A DNA stretch of 64,000 nt from positions 1-64,000 of the forward strand of contig NZ_PGTC01000007.1 in NCBI RefSeq assembly GCF_002786295.1, in the 5' to 3' direction. Position numbers and translations under genes: made by a program. The notes under the pieces are model-generated. The model worked only from the letters and a program-made list of their open reading frames with translations, had not been told where the DNA came from and ran no database searches. The stretch comes from Pseudooceanicola marinus (GTDB taxonomy: Bacteria; Pseudomonadota; Alphaproteobacteria; Rhodobacterales; Rhodobacteraceae). Of this stretch, positions 47,444 through 56,755 are shown piece by piece (position 1 is the stretch's first letter; every line of letters starts with the position of its first letter).

Positions 47444-48400
47444 ATGAGACGTCTCTCTTTTCTCCGTCGGCTGGTGTGGCCTTCCGTTCTGCTTCTTGTC
47501 GCCGCCGGTCTGGTATTCTTCGACCAGGATGTCGAGCAGCGGGTCGGACTTTCTCTCCGCCTGCTTGGCGGCGTTGTCGGCTGCCTTGCTGCGGCCTGGC
47601 TCGGTAGCCGACTGTTCGGTCTGTTCGCAGATCGCCGGAGACGCCACAAGCGCCCATACCCGCGCCTGTTTCGGGATCTCGTGGCGGTTCTGCTGTTCTT
47701 CGCCGCCATCGTTGCCTCTGCCGCGCTCTTGCTGGAACAAGGTTTCCTTGGCGCGCTTGCTGGATCGAGCTTGATACTCGCGGTGCTGGGGTTCGCAATC
47801 CGGAACGTCGTGGCTGACACGCTGTCCGGCATCGCACTGAGCGTGGAGGCCCCCTATCGGATCGGTGACTGGGTCGATATCGAGCAGGTCGCACGAGGCA
47901 AGGTCATCGAGATCGGCTGGCGCTCGACACGGGTGTTAACGCTGGACTCGACCTACATGATCCTGCCGAACAGCCAGATCGCGCGCCGACGCATCATCAA
48001 CTACTCCGCTCCGAAACCGCAGTATCGCGCGCAGCTGTCTCTGAAGCTATCGCGTGAGGTTTCCGTGGACGCCGCCAAGGAAATGATCCTGAAGGCCGTT
48101 GGCGAGGCGCGCCTGATCCAGAGCGAACCGGCACCGGATGTCCGCGTGCAGGAGCTGGGAAGCGAAGGCAATTCCTATGCGGTCCGGTTCTGGCTGTCGC
48201 GCTTCGAACGGGACGTTGACTGCCGCGACGAGCTGCTGTCTCTGATCGACCGCGCGATGCGGCAGGCGAAAGTCCCGACCCCACGCATGCAGATCGAGCT
48301 GAATAGGCCCCGCAGGGAAACCATGCTCCCCGTCGATCATGAAACGGAGGTCGCACGGATATTCGCAGCGCCGCCCAAGACAGAGCGCATCGACGCGTGA
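47444..48400 (+). CDS. MscS-family mechanosensitive channel
   Basis: 318 aa. Membrane helices in the N-terminal ~125 residues are followed by the pore helix and beta domain (GSSLILAVLGFAIRNVVADT, PYRIGDWVDI, GRSTRVLT-like WRSTRVLTLDSTYMILPNSQ). It releases solutes on hypo-osmotic shock. Confidence 0.9.
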   Translation: MRRLSFLRRLVWPSVLLLVAAGLVFFDQDVEQRVGLSLRLLGGVVGCLAAAWLGSRLFGLFADRRRRHKRPYPRLFRDLVAVLLFFAAIVASAALLLEQGFLGALAGSSLILAVLGFAIRNVVADTLSGIALSVEAPYRIGDWVDIEQVARGKVIEIGWRSTRVLTLDSTYMILPNSQIARRRIINYSAPKPQYRAQLSLKLSREVSVDAAKEMILKAVGEARLIQSEPAPDVRVQELGSEGNSYAVRFWLSRFERDVDCRDELLSLIDRAMRQAKVPTPRMQIELNRPRRETMLPVDHETEVARIFAAPPKTERIDA

Positions 48401-48415
48401 GGAACGGCTGACAAC

Positions 48416-48976
48416 ATGGATAGACATCCGATGACAAACGGCCATGGCGGCCAGCACGTGGTCCTTTCCGGCTGCTCGGGGGGGGGCGGGACGTCGACGT
48501 TGCTGGCCGAACTCGCTTCCCGAGGCTTCGGAACTGTCGAGGAGCCCGGCAGGAAGATCGTGCAGCAGGAGCTGAACGGCGCAGGTGTGGCACTTCCCTG
48601 GGTCGCTCTCGAAGCCTTCTCAAGGCGCGCCATCGACATGGCGACCGGAGACCGCAACCGCGTCGCGTCTTCGCAGGGTTGGGTGTTCTTCGATCGCGGG
48701 CTGCTGGATGCGGCCATCGCGCTGGAACATGCAACCGGATTGGCGGCCTCCGTCAGCCTGTCGGGACACGCCCACTTCCATCACCAAGTGTTTCTGACTC
48801 CACCTTGGCCAGAAATCCACCAGAGGGACAGTGAACGCCAGCAAAACCTGAAGGACGGTATCGCCGAGTATCATCGGCTGATCGAGGCTTTCGACTGGCT
48901 CGGATATGATCTGGTCATTCTGCCGAAGCGCAAAGTCGAAGCGCGAGCCGATTTCATTCTGAGCGCTCTTGCCTGA
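48416..48976 (+). CDS. AAA-family ATPase-like protein with altered Walker A
   Basis: 186 aa. The start VVLSGCSGGGGTSTLLAELA aligns with the usual SGCSGGGKSTLLAELA of this family, but the Walker lysine is replaced by Gly-Thr. The family-typical VEEPGRKIVQQ and FFDRGLLDAA are intact. The codons in question lie in a run of G. Loss of the lysine would impair ATP binding; a base error is possible. Confidence 0.75.
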   Translation: MDRHPMTNGHGGQHVVLSGCSGGGGTSTLLAELASRGFGTVEEPGRKIVQQELNGAGVALPWVALEAFSRRAIDMATGDRNRVASSQGWVFFDRGLLDAAIALEHATGLAASVSLSGHAHFHHQVFLTPPWPEIHQRDSERQQNLKDGIAEYHRLIEAFDWLGYDLVILPKRKVEARADFILSALA

Positions 48977-49173
48977 CGTCAAGGGCCTTGCCAAACAATA
49001 AGCCAGAGAGCTACCTGCTTTCCGGATTGGACAAGTCCTTTGAAGACCCCTATATGCGCGTTGCAAGGCAGCATGCGATGGCGTCGCGCGTCCGCTGCCC
49101 CGCCCCGATATTTTCAAACGATGTCCTGAACGCCCGGACTTGCTCTCGCACATATCTTGCGGAGCCTGAAGTT

Positions 49174-50148
49174 ATGAGGTGTCCTATGACTCTTGCCTTG
49201 CTCGACAGGTCGCAGACCATGTGGACTGGCTCTTTCGCAGGAATGACCTGCATGGCCGCGGCGATGCTCCTGCTACCACTGGGCGACACGTTTTCGAAGC
49301 TGCTGACGGAGACACTGAACCCGATCGAGGTCGCGACCGTGCGCGTTCTCGCCCAGGGGGCCTTCCTCCTGCCGGCGGCGGTGTTGCTGCGGAATCGTCT
49401 CAGGGGCGCCATGTTCTCGCCGGTTGTCGCGCTGTCCGGTCTTCTGGTGATGATCACGCTCATCTGCCTGATCGGCGCCTTCGCGGTCATGCCGATTGCC
49501 ACCGCAATCGCCGTCTTTTTCGTTGAGCCTTTGATCCTGACTGTGCTGGCAGGTCCACTCCTCGGCGAGACAGTCGGACCGCGACGCCTCGCAGCAGTTG
49601 GCGCAGGGCTCGCGGGCGCGCTTATCGTGATCCGGCCGGGGCCCGAGTTCGAGGTCGCTGCGCTGCTGCCGCTCCTCGCGGCCGTCTCCTATGCGCTCAA
49701 CATGATTGTCCTCCGCCGCGCCGCGCGCACCCGCTCCGGGCTGACCATTCAGTGCGGCGCCACAACCTATGCCTGCCTCGGCATGGTAGCGCTTTCTTCC
49801 GGTCTTCACGCAGCGGGAATTGTGACTCCGGACCCGAGCGCCCTTTCGACTTGGGCCTCGGTCCTCATCCTGGGTAGCGGCCTCCTCGCCGCTGCAAGTT
49901 ATGTCCTGATCGCCGAAGCCTTTCGCCACGCCGAAGCCGGTCTCCTGGCGCCGTTCCAGTATCTCGAGATCATCGGCGCCACCGCCGCCGGCTACCTGGT
50001 CTTCGGGGAGTTTCCGGACGGGATGACCTGGCTGGGGATTGCAGTCATCCTCGCCTCGGGCCTTTACGTCGTTTACCGGGAGAGATCACGTGCGCCGGCA
50101 TCCATGCTGCCGACCGCCCACAAAAGCCGGAGAGTCCGGCCTCGGTGA
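49174..50148 (+). CDS. EamA/DMT-family transporter
   Basis: 324 aa with ten hydrophobic segments, two EamA halves: DTFSKLLTETLNPIEVATVR, PLLGETVGPRRLAAVGAGLA; second half PFQYLEIIGATAAGYLVFGE. Probably a metabolite exporter. Starts at 49174 or 49186; both have a nearby purine-rich ribosome site. Convergent with the GntR regulator. Confidence 0.88.
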   Translation: MRCPMTLALLDRSQTMWTGSFAGMTCMAAAMLLLPLGDTFSKLLTETLNPIEVATVRVLAQGAFLLPAAVLLRNRLRGAMFSPVVALSGLLVMITLICLIGAFAVMPIATAIAVFFVEPLILTVLAGPLLGETVGPRRLAAVGAGLAGALIVIRPGPEFEVAALLPLLAAVSYALNMIVLRRAARTRSGLTIQCGATTYACLGMVALSSGLHAAGIVTPDPSALSTWASVLILGSGLLAAASYVLIAEAFRHAEAGLLAPFQYLEIIGATAAGYLVFGEFPDGMTWLGIAVILASGLYVVYRERSRAPASMLPTAHKSRRVRPR

Positions 50149-50159
50149 GAGTGTCATCA

Positions 50160-50858
50160 TCAGCGCGACGGCATGGGGCTGAGAACGCCCATGTCGATGC
50201 TGACAGCCTCGAGATGATGGGCCATGGCATGATGAGCGGCTGCCCCGTCGCCGTCGGCAATCGCGTCGACGACCTGTTCATGATGATCGCCATGCACGCG
50301 GGTGAACTCTTCCACGCCGACTCGGCGGTATGTGCGGTCCCATTCTCTCTGCCAGACCACACGGCATCGGGCGCTTGAGAAATGACGCAGGAGGGCAATC
50401 ACGAGCGGGTTGCGCGCGACCTGCGCGATCGACTGGTGAAAGGCGTCATCGGCACGTTCGCATTCCGCGCGATCTCGTGCGGCACGTCCGTTGGTGACGC
50501 GCAGACGCAGCAGGGCGATGTCCTCCGGCGCACGGCGCATCGCGGCAGCCGTTGCGACCTGCGGTTCAAGTAGACGGCGGGCGTCCATAAGGTCCCCGGG
50601 TGTCGTCGCCTCGAGTAGGAGCGTATCCTTCACAGGACGACCCAGGGGCGCCCGACCCCGAAAGGTCCCCTGTCCAACATGGCGCCAGACCTCGCCGCGC
50701 GCCTCGAGGGCGGCGAGCGCCCCACGAAGCGTCTCACGACTGCATCCGACGAGATCCTTCAGCACCCTCTCTGGTGGTAACCGATCTCCCGACGCCGGCG
50801 CACGATCCTCGAGAATCTGCCAGAGTCGCGCCTGTGCCGCATCCTTGTCTGTTCGCAT
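50160..50858 (-). CDS. GntR/FadR-family (FCD) transcriptional regulator
   Basis: 232 aa. N-terminal GntR winged helix (LPPERVLKDLVGCSRETLRG) and C-terminal FCD domain with metal-binding His and Asp candidates in DAFHQSIAQVARNPLV and HGDHHEQVVDAIADGD. It probably controls the adjacent transporter in response to a small carboxylate. Confidence 0.88.
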   Translation of the reverse strand: MRTDKDAAQARLWQILEDRAPASGDRLPPERVLKDLVGCSRETLRGALAALEARGEVWRHVGQGTFRGRAPLGRPVKDTLLLEATTPGDLMDARRLLEPQVATAAAMRRAPEDIALLRLRVTNGRAARDRAECERADDAFHQSIAQVARNPLVIALLRHFSSARCRVVWQREWDRTYRRVGVEEFTRVHGDHHEQVVDAIADGDGAAAHHAMAHHLEAVSIDMGVLSPMPSR

Positions 50859-51090
50859 TCGATTCCCTCGTCCAGGCCAATATTCAGACCATTCACTGCT
50901 GAAGACAAGCGGGAGACTGCGCGCGATCGGTCGTTTCGATCCTGACGTCTACGCAGGACCACGATCCTCCGTTCAATTGTAAATAGGACCAATGTCCTTT
51001 TCGTCGGCTTCCTGTGTTCACATTCTGCCGCCATTTCAGGCATAGCAAGCGAATGTTGCTCTCTTTTGGGGCGGCGCAGGAGTCCTTCAA

Positions 51091-52191
51091 ATGCGGGCAT
51101 GGTATCATCTCTACCCGGCGCTGCCGGCATTCCACGGCCGCGAACAGCTGCGGGCCGGCCTTGGCGCAGTTCTCGGGATCAGCCTGTGCGCACTCGTAGT
51201 GAGCTTGGCTGCCAGGCTGGGGGCATCGTCCTTCTTTTTGATGGCACCGCTTGGGGCGACGGCAGTGCTTGTCTTCTGCGTTCCAAACTCGCCCCTCGCC
51301 CAGCCATGGTCGGCCGTCGTCGGCAATGCAACGGCAGCACTGGTCACTTTCTTCGTGCTCCAGATCGTGCCCGCTCCCTGGTCTGTCGCCGTCGCCGTCG
51401 GCGCAGCGATCACCGCCATGATGTTCGTTCGGGCCCTACACCCGCCGGGAGGGGCAGTGGCATTGCTCACCGCACTCGATCCAAGCGTGGCCTTGGAAGC
51501 GGGGCCGCTTTTCGCCTTGATGCCGGTCGGGCTGACCACCGCCGTGCTGGTCCTTGCCGCCATCGTCTACAACAGGGCAACGGGCCGGGTATATCCGTTC
51601 CGCCAGCCTGAGACGGACGAGACGGTAAATCCCGCGCTGCGCCTGGGTTTGACGACCGAGCAACTCGGTGAGCTGCTCGACCGCTTCAACCAGTCGACCA
51701 ACCTTGGTGTGGCAGACCTCGGCCGGTTGCTGGCCGCTGCCGAAGCAGAGGCGGCCCAGCATCGTTTTGACGGAACGACCTGTGCGGATGTCATGACAAC
51801 CGGTCTGATCACAGTCCGGCCTGACACGCCGCTACCGGATGCGGCACGCCTGTTCCGTAGCCATTCCATAAAGAGCCTCCCAGTCGTAGACGAACACATG
51901 ATACTGCGCGGCCTCGTGCTCCAGGCAGATCTTCTCCACGTTGTCGCGGCGCAGGACCGACCGGCGGCCTGGCAGCAGAGATCTCCGCGTCCCACTGTAT
52001 CAGACGTGATGCGACCCGCCGACCGTGCGGTGCCGGACGATATGCCCGTTGGCGTGCTCCTCAACAGACTGGCAGCGCAAGGAAGCGAGGTTGTTCCGGT
52101 GACCCGGGAGCAGCGACTGGTCGGGATCCTGACCCGATCTGATATCATGCGGCTACTGCTTGCTGGGGCAGAGGAACGTCCTGCGGCATGA
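51091..52191 (+). CDS. HPP-family membrane protein with tandem CBS domains
   Basis: 366 aa. N-terminal HPP region of about four helices (MAPLGATAVLVFCVPNSPLA, ALHPPGGAVALL) and a C-terminal CBS pair (VMTTGLITVRPDTPLPDAAR, VSDVMRPADRAVPDDMPV). HPP proteins have been linked to nitrite transport; the CBS pair probably senses a nucleotide. Confidence 0.88.
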   Translation: MRAWYHLYPALPAFHGREQLRAGLGAVLGISLCALVVSLAARLGASSFFLMAPLGATAVLVFCVPNSPLAQPWSAVVGNATAALVTFFVLQIVPAPWSVAVAVGAAITAMMFVRALHPPGGAVALLTALDPSVALEAGPLFALMPVGLTTAVLVLAAIVYNRATGRVYPFRQPETDETVNPALRLGLTTEQLGELLDRFNQSTNLGVADLGRLLAAAEAEAAQHRFDGTTCADVMTTGLITVRPDTPLPDAARLFRSHSIKSLPVVDEHMILRGLVLQADLLHVVAAQDRPAAWQQRSPRPTVSDVMRPADRAVPDDMPVGVLLNRLAAQGSEVVPVTREQRLVGILTRSDIMRLLLAGAEERPAA

Positions 52192-52302
52192 AGGCCGCTT
52201 GAAAAACGAACATCCCGAACACATCCTATCGACAAGCGAGGACGACTTCGCCCGGCCAGATGGTCAACACGCGGGACGGCCCTGACAACTATCGGAGCCA
52301 TC

Positions 52303-52812
52303 ATGCGCAGCACCGCAGACCGAATTCGCCAAGCTCTCAGTTTCGAGTTCATCGGCATTGTGATTGTCACGCCGCTCTTCGCTTGGGTCTTCGATCACCC
52401 CATAGGCGACATGGGAGCACTGGTCGTGCTCGGCGCCACTGCCGCGACGATGTGGAATTACATCTTCAACCTGGTATTCGACCATGTTCTGAATTGGCGA
52501 CGAGGCGATGTCCGTAAGACCATGCCGCTTCGGATCTTTCATGCCGTGCTCTTCGAAGCGACGCTTCTGGTCCTCCTGCTGCCACTCTTCGCCTGGTGGC
52601 TCGATGTCTCGCTGATCGCCGCACTGCTAATGGAGATCTCCTTTGCGGCTTTCTACATGGGCTACGCCTTTGTCTTTACCTGGGGTTACGACACCCTTTT
52701 CCCCGCCTCAATGGACCGCTCGAACGGCGTGACAATCGACAATGAGACCTTCGGAGGCACCGCTCCCTGCTTCACTCATCCACTTGTCGACGGCCATCCG
52801 GTCATCCCGTAG
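52303..52812 (+). CDS. PACE-family efflux transporter, second copy
   Basis: 169 aa. Same start MRSTADRIRQALSFE as the protein at 16616 and the same four-helix layout, with extra C-terminal residues that are the read-through start of the decayed cyclo-ligase (CFTHPLVDGHPV). About 65 bp upstream are also homologous to the 16.5-kb copy, so the block is a duplication. Confidence 0.85.
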   Translation: MRSTADRIRQALSFEFIGIVIVTPLFAWVFDHPIGDMGALVVLGATAATMWNYIFNLVFDHVLNWRRGDVRKTMPLRIFHAVLFEATLLVLLLPLFAWWLDVSLIAALLMEISFAAFYMGYAFVFTWGYDTLFPASMDRSNGVTIDNETFGGTAPCFTHPLVDGHPVIP

Positions 52813-52925
52813 ACGGCACGGATCGTAGCGCACGCAGGCGCGCAGAGACGGCCCGGCTCCTCGCACCAACCGCTGTGTCGTCGGAAGGGCGCGAGTGGGA
52901 GACAGCGGCGCTTATTCAGGGCCGC
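52736..52925 (+). pseudogene. Remnant of a 5-formyl-THF cyclo-ligase gene
   Basis: CFTHPLVDGHPV matches CFAHLLVDGHPV of the intact copy at 17044. After a frame change ARRRAETARLLAPTAVSSEG matches its RRAERARLIAARALSAEE. The rest is lost. Confidence 0.65.
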
Positions 52926-53058
52926 GGATCCTCGGTGTCCGTTTCTCCGGCCGCCCCTTGGCGCCCATACACCCAATGCCGTGAGTTGTCCCGATGACGA
53001 CGGATTGTCTGTTGCATGGAACGCTCCAGTAAGTCGGCTCTACGAGGAACCTCGACAG

Positions 53059-53805
53059 TCAGATTGCGAAGAACACCAGCGTCATCGATGCGCCGATACC
53101 GACGATCAAAGCCCGGAGATACTCGGTGTGTTGAATCCGCCGCGCCTGTCGGGCGCCGATGTATCCTCCAATCGTTGTCGAGATTGCCAGGATCGCAGCG
53201 GACTCCCAAGCGATCAGGCCAGCGGTCGCATACGTCGTGACAGATACCAGGGAGAGCACGGCAGAATGCAGGTTCTTCAGGCCATTCATCCCGTGCAGGT
53301 TCTGGAAGCCAATCAGACTGAACACCGCCAGCAACATGATTCCAAGGCCACCATTGAAATAGCCGCCGTATCCAGCGACGAGGAAGATCGCGAAAGCCGA
53401 GAGACCCGGTCCGATCGTCAGTCCCCTCGCGCGAACCGGCTCTACGAGACGCGGACCGACAGCAAAGAGCAGAGTGGCGGTGAGCAGGAGCCAAGGCACG
53501 ATCCCAACAAAGGCATCGCCCGGCGTAATCAATAGCAGCCCCGCCCCCGCCAAGCCGCCGAATGCCGCGATCACGATAATGCTCCTAAGCCTGAGGCTTC
53601 CCTCTGCGGCTATATCGTGCCTGTAGGCCCATGCACTGCCAATATAGCCTGGCAAGGCAGTCAGCGTCGCCGTGACATTGGCCATGATTGGCGGCACTCC
53701 CAGCCAGACCAGGGCAGGAAAGCTAATGAGTGTCCCGCCACCTGCGATGGCATTGACCATACCGGCGAGCAGACCCGCCACGACCAATATGATGATGGAA
53801 AGCAT
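53059..53805 (-). CDS. TauE/SafE-family (sulfite exporter-like) permease
   Basis: 248 aa with eight hydrophobic segments; the family repeat is VNAIAGGGTLISFPALVWLG and AGYGGYFNGGLGIMLLAVFS. It may export sulfite or sulfoacetate-type compounds. The ATG at 53805 is chosen because upstream in-frame sequence is polar and non-homologous. Confidence 0.87.
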   Translation of the reverse strand: MLSIIILVVAGLLAGMVNAIAGGGTLISFPALVWLGVPPIMANVTATLTALPGYIGSAWAYRHDIAAEGSLRLRSIIVIAAFGGLAGAGLLLITPGDAFVGIVPWLLLTATLLFAVGPRLVEPVRARGLTIGPGLSAFAIFLVAGYGGYFNGGLGIMLLAVFSLIGFQNLHGMNGLKNLHSAVLSLVSVTTYATAGLIAWESAAILAISTTIGGYIGARQARRIQHTEYLRALIVGIGASMTLVFFAI

Positions 53806-53847
53806 TCGCGCATCCTCGAACTGAGTCCGCGCGTAACTGCCCCTTTT

Positions 53848-53875
53848 CCAAATTGGTCTACAAATTGGTCTTCCG
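53848..53875 (-). promoter_or_regulatory. Direct repeats in the TauE promoter
   Basis: Two copies of AGACCAATTTG in direct orientation on the minus strand, overlapping the dyad TTGGTCTACAA. It lies about 45-70 bp before the TauE start. It resembles a GntR-type operator, but the regulator is unknown. Confidence 0.4.
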
Positions 53876-54400
53876 CATGACGTGCCGCTCCGAGGTGAGC
53901 GAAGATCGCCCCGCCACCGGCCATTGGTGAAGATCGTCGGAATTTCAAAACCCTGCGTCCGATCGAACAGATAGCACCGAACGAAGGTGGCCACTGCCCC
54001 GGAAACTGTCGATCAGCAGAGCCTACTGCTGCGCGCCGCAGCAGGCTTCACATCTCGACCCTCCCGAGACAGCAACCTTCTCAACTCCCGCGCAATAAGG
54101 GCGAGAGCGTTTGCTCGCACGTCTGCGAGCCAGCGCCGGACCGATCTCGCCAAGTCCTGCTCCAGCCATAGACCCTACTGCGCGCCGCAGAGCCTCGTCT
54201 GTTCCAGTCCCTGTCGAGGTGCACCCGACACGAAGAGTACATTGGAACGTTCGCCGGAGAGAAAAAGCATCCGATCGACTTTTCTTTGAGCGGACGCCTG
54301 GTGCCCCCAAGACTATCCCGACTCCGCCGCTCTGCGGCTCTTTCAGGGGGATTCAGGATTCTCTTGATTCAGAGGCTGTTTCGCTTCGGAAAATCAGCAG
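53876..54400. other. Non-coding stretch before the recombination module
   Basis: About 500 bp. An open frame runs through it into the 403-aa gene, but the residue pattern is Arg/Ser-rich and no homology is recognised. Confidence 0.4.
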
Positions 54401-54526
54401 CTTAGAGCCTTCTCTGTCGCGATTTCTCCGGAACATGACGCAAAAACTCCGGGAGATGACGACATTTTCCCGCGTCTTGACGCGATTTCTCCGTGGTGTG
54501 ACGACATGTCTCCGCGCGAGAAGAAG
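54401..54526 (+). repeat. 21-bp tandem repeats (five to six imperfect units)
   Basis: Units of 21 bp (54422, 54443, 54464, 54485, 54506; a weaker one at 54401) share ATTTCTCCG at the start and TGACG near position 15-19. The array lies 130 bp before the 403-aa gene. Iteron-like arrays of this length mark replication origins or recombinase arm sites. Read as protein they would give a seven-residue repeat, so a coding origin cannot be excluded. Confidence 0.6.
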
Positions 54527-54659
54527 GGCGCCGCATCGCCATCGTTTCGTCCTACCGTTCTCTTCACACTGTAGCGAGTGCCTTCTCGCGTCGAACGCAG
54601 GAGACTCCTGTCCTGGTCAGTTGGGCATTAGGGAAAAACTGGACGTGGCGTCACTTTCA

Positions 54660-55871
54660 ATGCGGATCGCTTTGGCCGGAGGCAAATCGACCAACATCCT
54701 GTCCATGAATATCGCTCACATCTATCACGCCTTGTCCTGCCCGACTCCACCCGCGCACCTTGCTCGTGCCGGCTCTCCTTTCGCGACGGCCAGCGCCCTT
54801 GCGCTGCTGATCCAGATCGAAAACGTTCCGCTTTTGGCCCTTTCCTATTCGGCCAGTGATTTGCAAACTCGGTTTCCCAGTCACGAGGTTCCCCTGTGCG
54901 CCCAAAAATTCTTCAAGTTGGAACTCACGCGTTACCAAGCTTGGCGTCGCACTCTTTTTGATTTGTTTCTTCTCGAGACCGGCTCCTTCGCAGACCAAGA
55001 CTTGATTGCAGGACTTGAGCGCATCGTCCGTCTCCAATTCAAGCGACACACGAATGAACTCTACGCACTGCGTCATGCCCTGCCCCCTACCGTGGAGATC
55101 AAGGATCTCACTCCTTCGAGTGCACTTCAGATCGATCGGCATCTGGACGGACCATTGCGTCAGAGCTACCGGGCGGCTCTTGGGTTGCTTGACCGGCTAC
55201 AAGATGCGCCGCTCGCAGCCGGGTCGCGCCATTTTCTTCCAGCAGAGATCATCGGGCGGCTCCCACCGCCAACCGGCCATCTTTACCATGCCCCTCTCCC
55301 GCCGAAGCTCGACGCGGTCTATTCTGTCGCGCCGTCACGGGTCAGGGCTGCGGTGCCCTTCCTTTACCGGCTATCTCTGATCGCCGAAATCCTGTCACCC
55401 GACTTGGATCCATCGTTCAATGACTTCGCCGAAAAATGCCTGTCACTATGGAACGTCGATCCGCAGGAACATGGTTTCCAGAAGCCATCGCAGGTTGCTC
55501 TACAGGCTTATATCAGGCGCATCGGCCTACATGCCGGCGCCGACTATGCCCTGCCGACACCAGTGCAAGCCACGGTCCCTCAGGCCTGGACCGACTTGCG
55601 CAATCTGATGCGACAGCGTGGATTTCAAAAAATGATCCAAAGAACCTTCGGCGTGTCAGCACACGCGATCCGGACAGGAATATCTCCTGCAAAGATGACG
55701 CCTGAGTGGATTCAGGAGACTCTGCAAGTCTTACCACGCCAAGAGCGAAATGCCTTTCGAAGCGGGATCTTCGTTCTGGATGAACTGATCCAACATAAAG
55801 AATTTCCGCAAGACGTTCTGCCGCGAGAGGTCAGCGGCTTGACGCGCATGCGGGAACCGAGACGAACCTGA
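54660..55871 (+). CDS. Hypothetical 403-aa protein of the recombination module
   Basis: Soluble, mostly helical. Possible motifs: TRYQAWRRTLFDLFLLETG, VRLQFKRHTNELYALRHALP, LRNLMRQRGFQKMIQRTFG. No catalytic signature is recognised. The start is uncertain because the frame stays open upstream and no good ribosome site is seen. Followed by a terminator-like hairpin, so it is its own transcription unit. Confidence 0.5.
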   Translation: MRIALAGGKSTNILSMNIAHIYHALSCPTPPAHLARAGSPFATASALALLIQIENVPLLALSYSASDLQTRFPSHEVPLCAQKFFKLELTRYQAWRRTLFDLFLLETGSFADQDLIAGLERIVRLQFKRHTNELYALRHALPPTVEIKDLTPSSALQIDRHLDGPLRQSYRAALGLLDRLQDAPLAAGSRHFLPAEIIGRLPPPTGHLYHAPLPPKLDAVYSVAPSRVRAAVPFLYRLSLIAEILSPDLDPSFNDFAEKCLSLWNVDPQEHGFQKPSQVALQAYIRRIGLHAGADYALPTPVQATVPQAWTDLRNLMRQRGFQKMIQRTFGVSAHAIRTGISPAKMTPEWIQETLQVLPRQERNAFRSGIFVLDELIQHKEFPQDVLPREVSGLTRMREPRRT

Positions 55872-55987
55872 TCCTTCTCTCCGAAGAAACGATCCGCTGA
55901 GCGTGTTGAAACGAGAGCCGGCAGGCGCGTCATCTCAAACACCGCGCATGAAGCCATGAGTGGCAAACCAATGGCTTAATCCCTCTC

Positions 55988-56025
55988 CGGGAGGTTTCTC
56001 TTCAACCTCCCGAAGTTTCTTCTTC
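55988..56025 (+). terminator. Likely rho-independent terminator after the 403-aa gene
   Basis: Perfect 9-bp stem CGGGAGGTT/AACCTCCCG with 7-nt loop, followed by the T-rich stretch AAGTTTCTTCTTC. Confidence 0.55.
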
Positions 56026-56203
56026 GCCATTCCTGCGATGGGCCAATGTCATCCTCGCAAAGGAGATATGCGAACCGAGGAAAACTCCAGACGGGCCCGA
56101 ACTCCGGTAAACTTGACGGTCGTGTCGACATTCGTGTCGTCGCATCCCGGAAGCGACCATCGAGCAGGAACTGCTCCCGGCGCCCAAGAAATGGAGAGCA
56201 TCC

Positions 56204-56587
56204 ATGAACTCGATTGTCCTCACACAGGTCCCGGCCCAGACGGGTGAGACCCTCCTGCATACGGCGTTGGCGCGCCTCGGCGCATATCTCGACACGGAGT
56301 CCGGGTCTCTCGAGACCCTACTGGAACTCACGGGGCGTGAGACTGCTGGCCCTGATATCCAGGCGCTTCATGCGCTGCATCTCGGTCCTTATGCAACAGC
56401 GGCTGACGTCCATCAGCTTCTCAAGTGCGCGCAGACGTCACTCCTGCGCCTGCTGGACGTCATGCAAACGATCCCCCCGCACGCGTCTTTCGAGCGGGCT
56501 CCGTCGGATATCGACGCATGGATACGCTGGTCGGGTGCGAGGCTGCAGGACATCTGCACAACCCTGTCTCAAGCGATCGCAGACTGA
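56204..56587 (+). CDS. Hypothetical helical protein
   Basis: 127 aa, alpha-helical pattern (LGAYLDTESGSLETLLELTG, DVHQLLKCAQTSLLRLLDVM). GGAG lies 8 nt before the ATG. No family recognised; position suggests a role in the recombination module. Confidence 0.5.
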   Translation: MNSIVLTQVPAQTGETLLHTALARLGAYLDTESGSLETLLELTGRETAGPDIQALHALHLGPYATAADVHQLLKCAQTSLLRLLDVMQTIPPHASFERAPSDIDAWIRWSGARLQDICTTLSQAIAD

Positions 56588-56722
56588 TTGGCAAGAGACC
56601 GGTGGTTCTGGTGAGACCGGAACCCAGCATACTCCGCATGGCCGGTTAGCCAATTCGGCACAGTGCTGTCGGACCTGAATAGCAGGGCTGTGCCATTTTT
56701 CGGTTTTCCGGGCTGACCCGGA

Positions 56723-56755
56723 GGGACCCATCTCCTCGGAAAGGAGATGGGTCCC
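56723..56755 (+). promoter_or_regulatory. Perfect hairpin covering the ribosome-binding site
   Basis: GGGACCCATCTCCT and its exact complement AGGAGATGGGTCCC, separated by CGGAA. The AGGAG in the right arm is 9 nt before the ATG at 56756, so the stem would hide the Shine-Dalgarno sequence. No U-tract follows, so a terminator is less likely. Confidence 0.65.
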
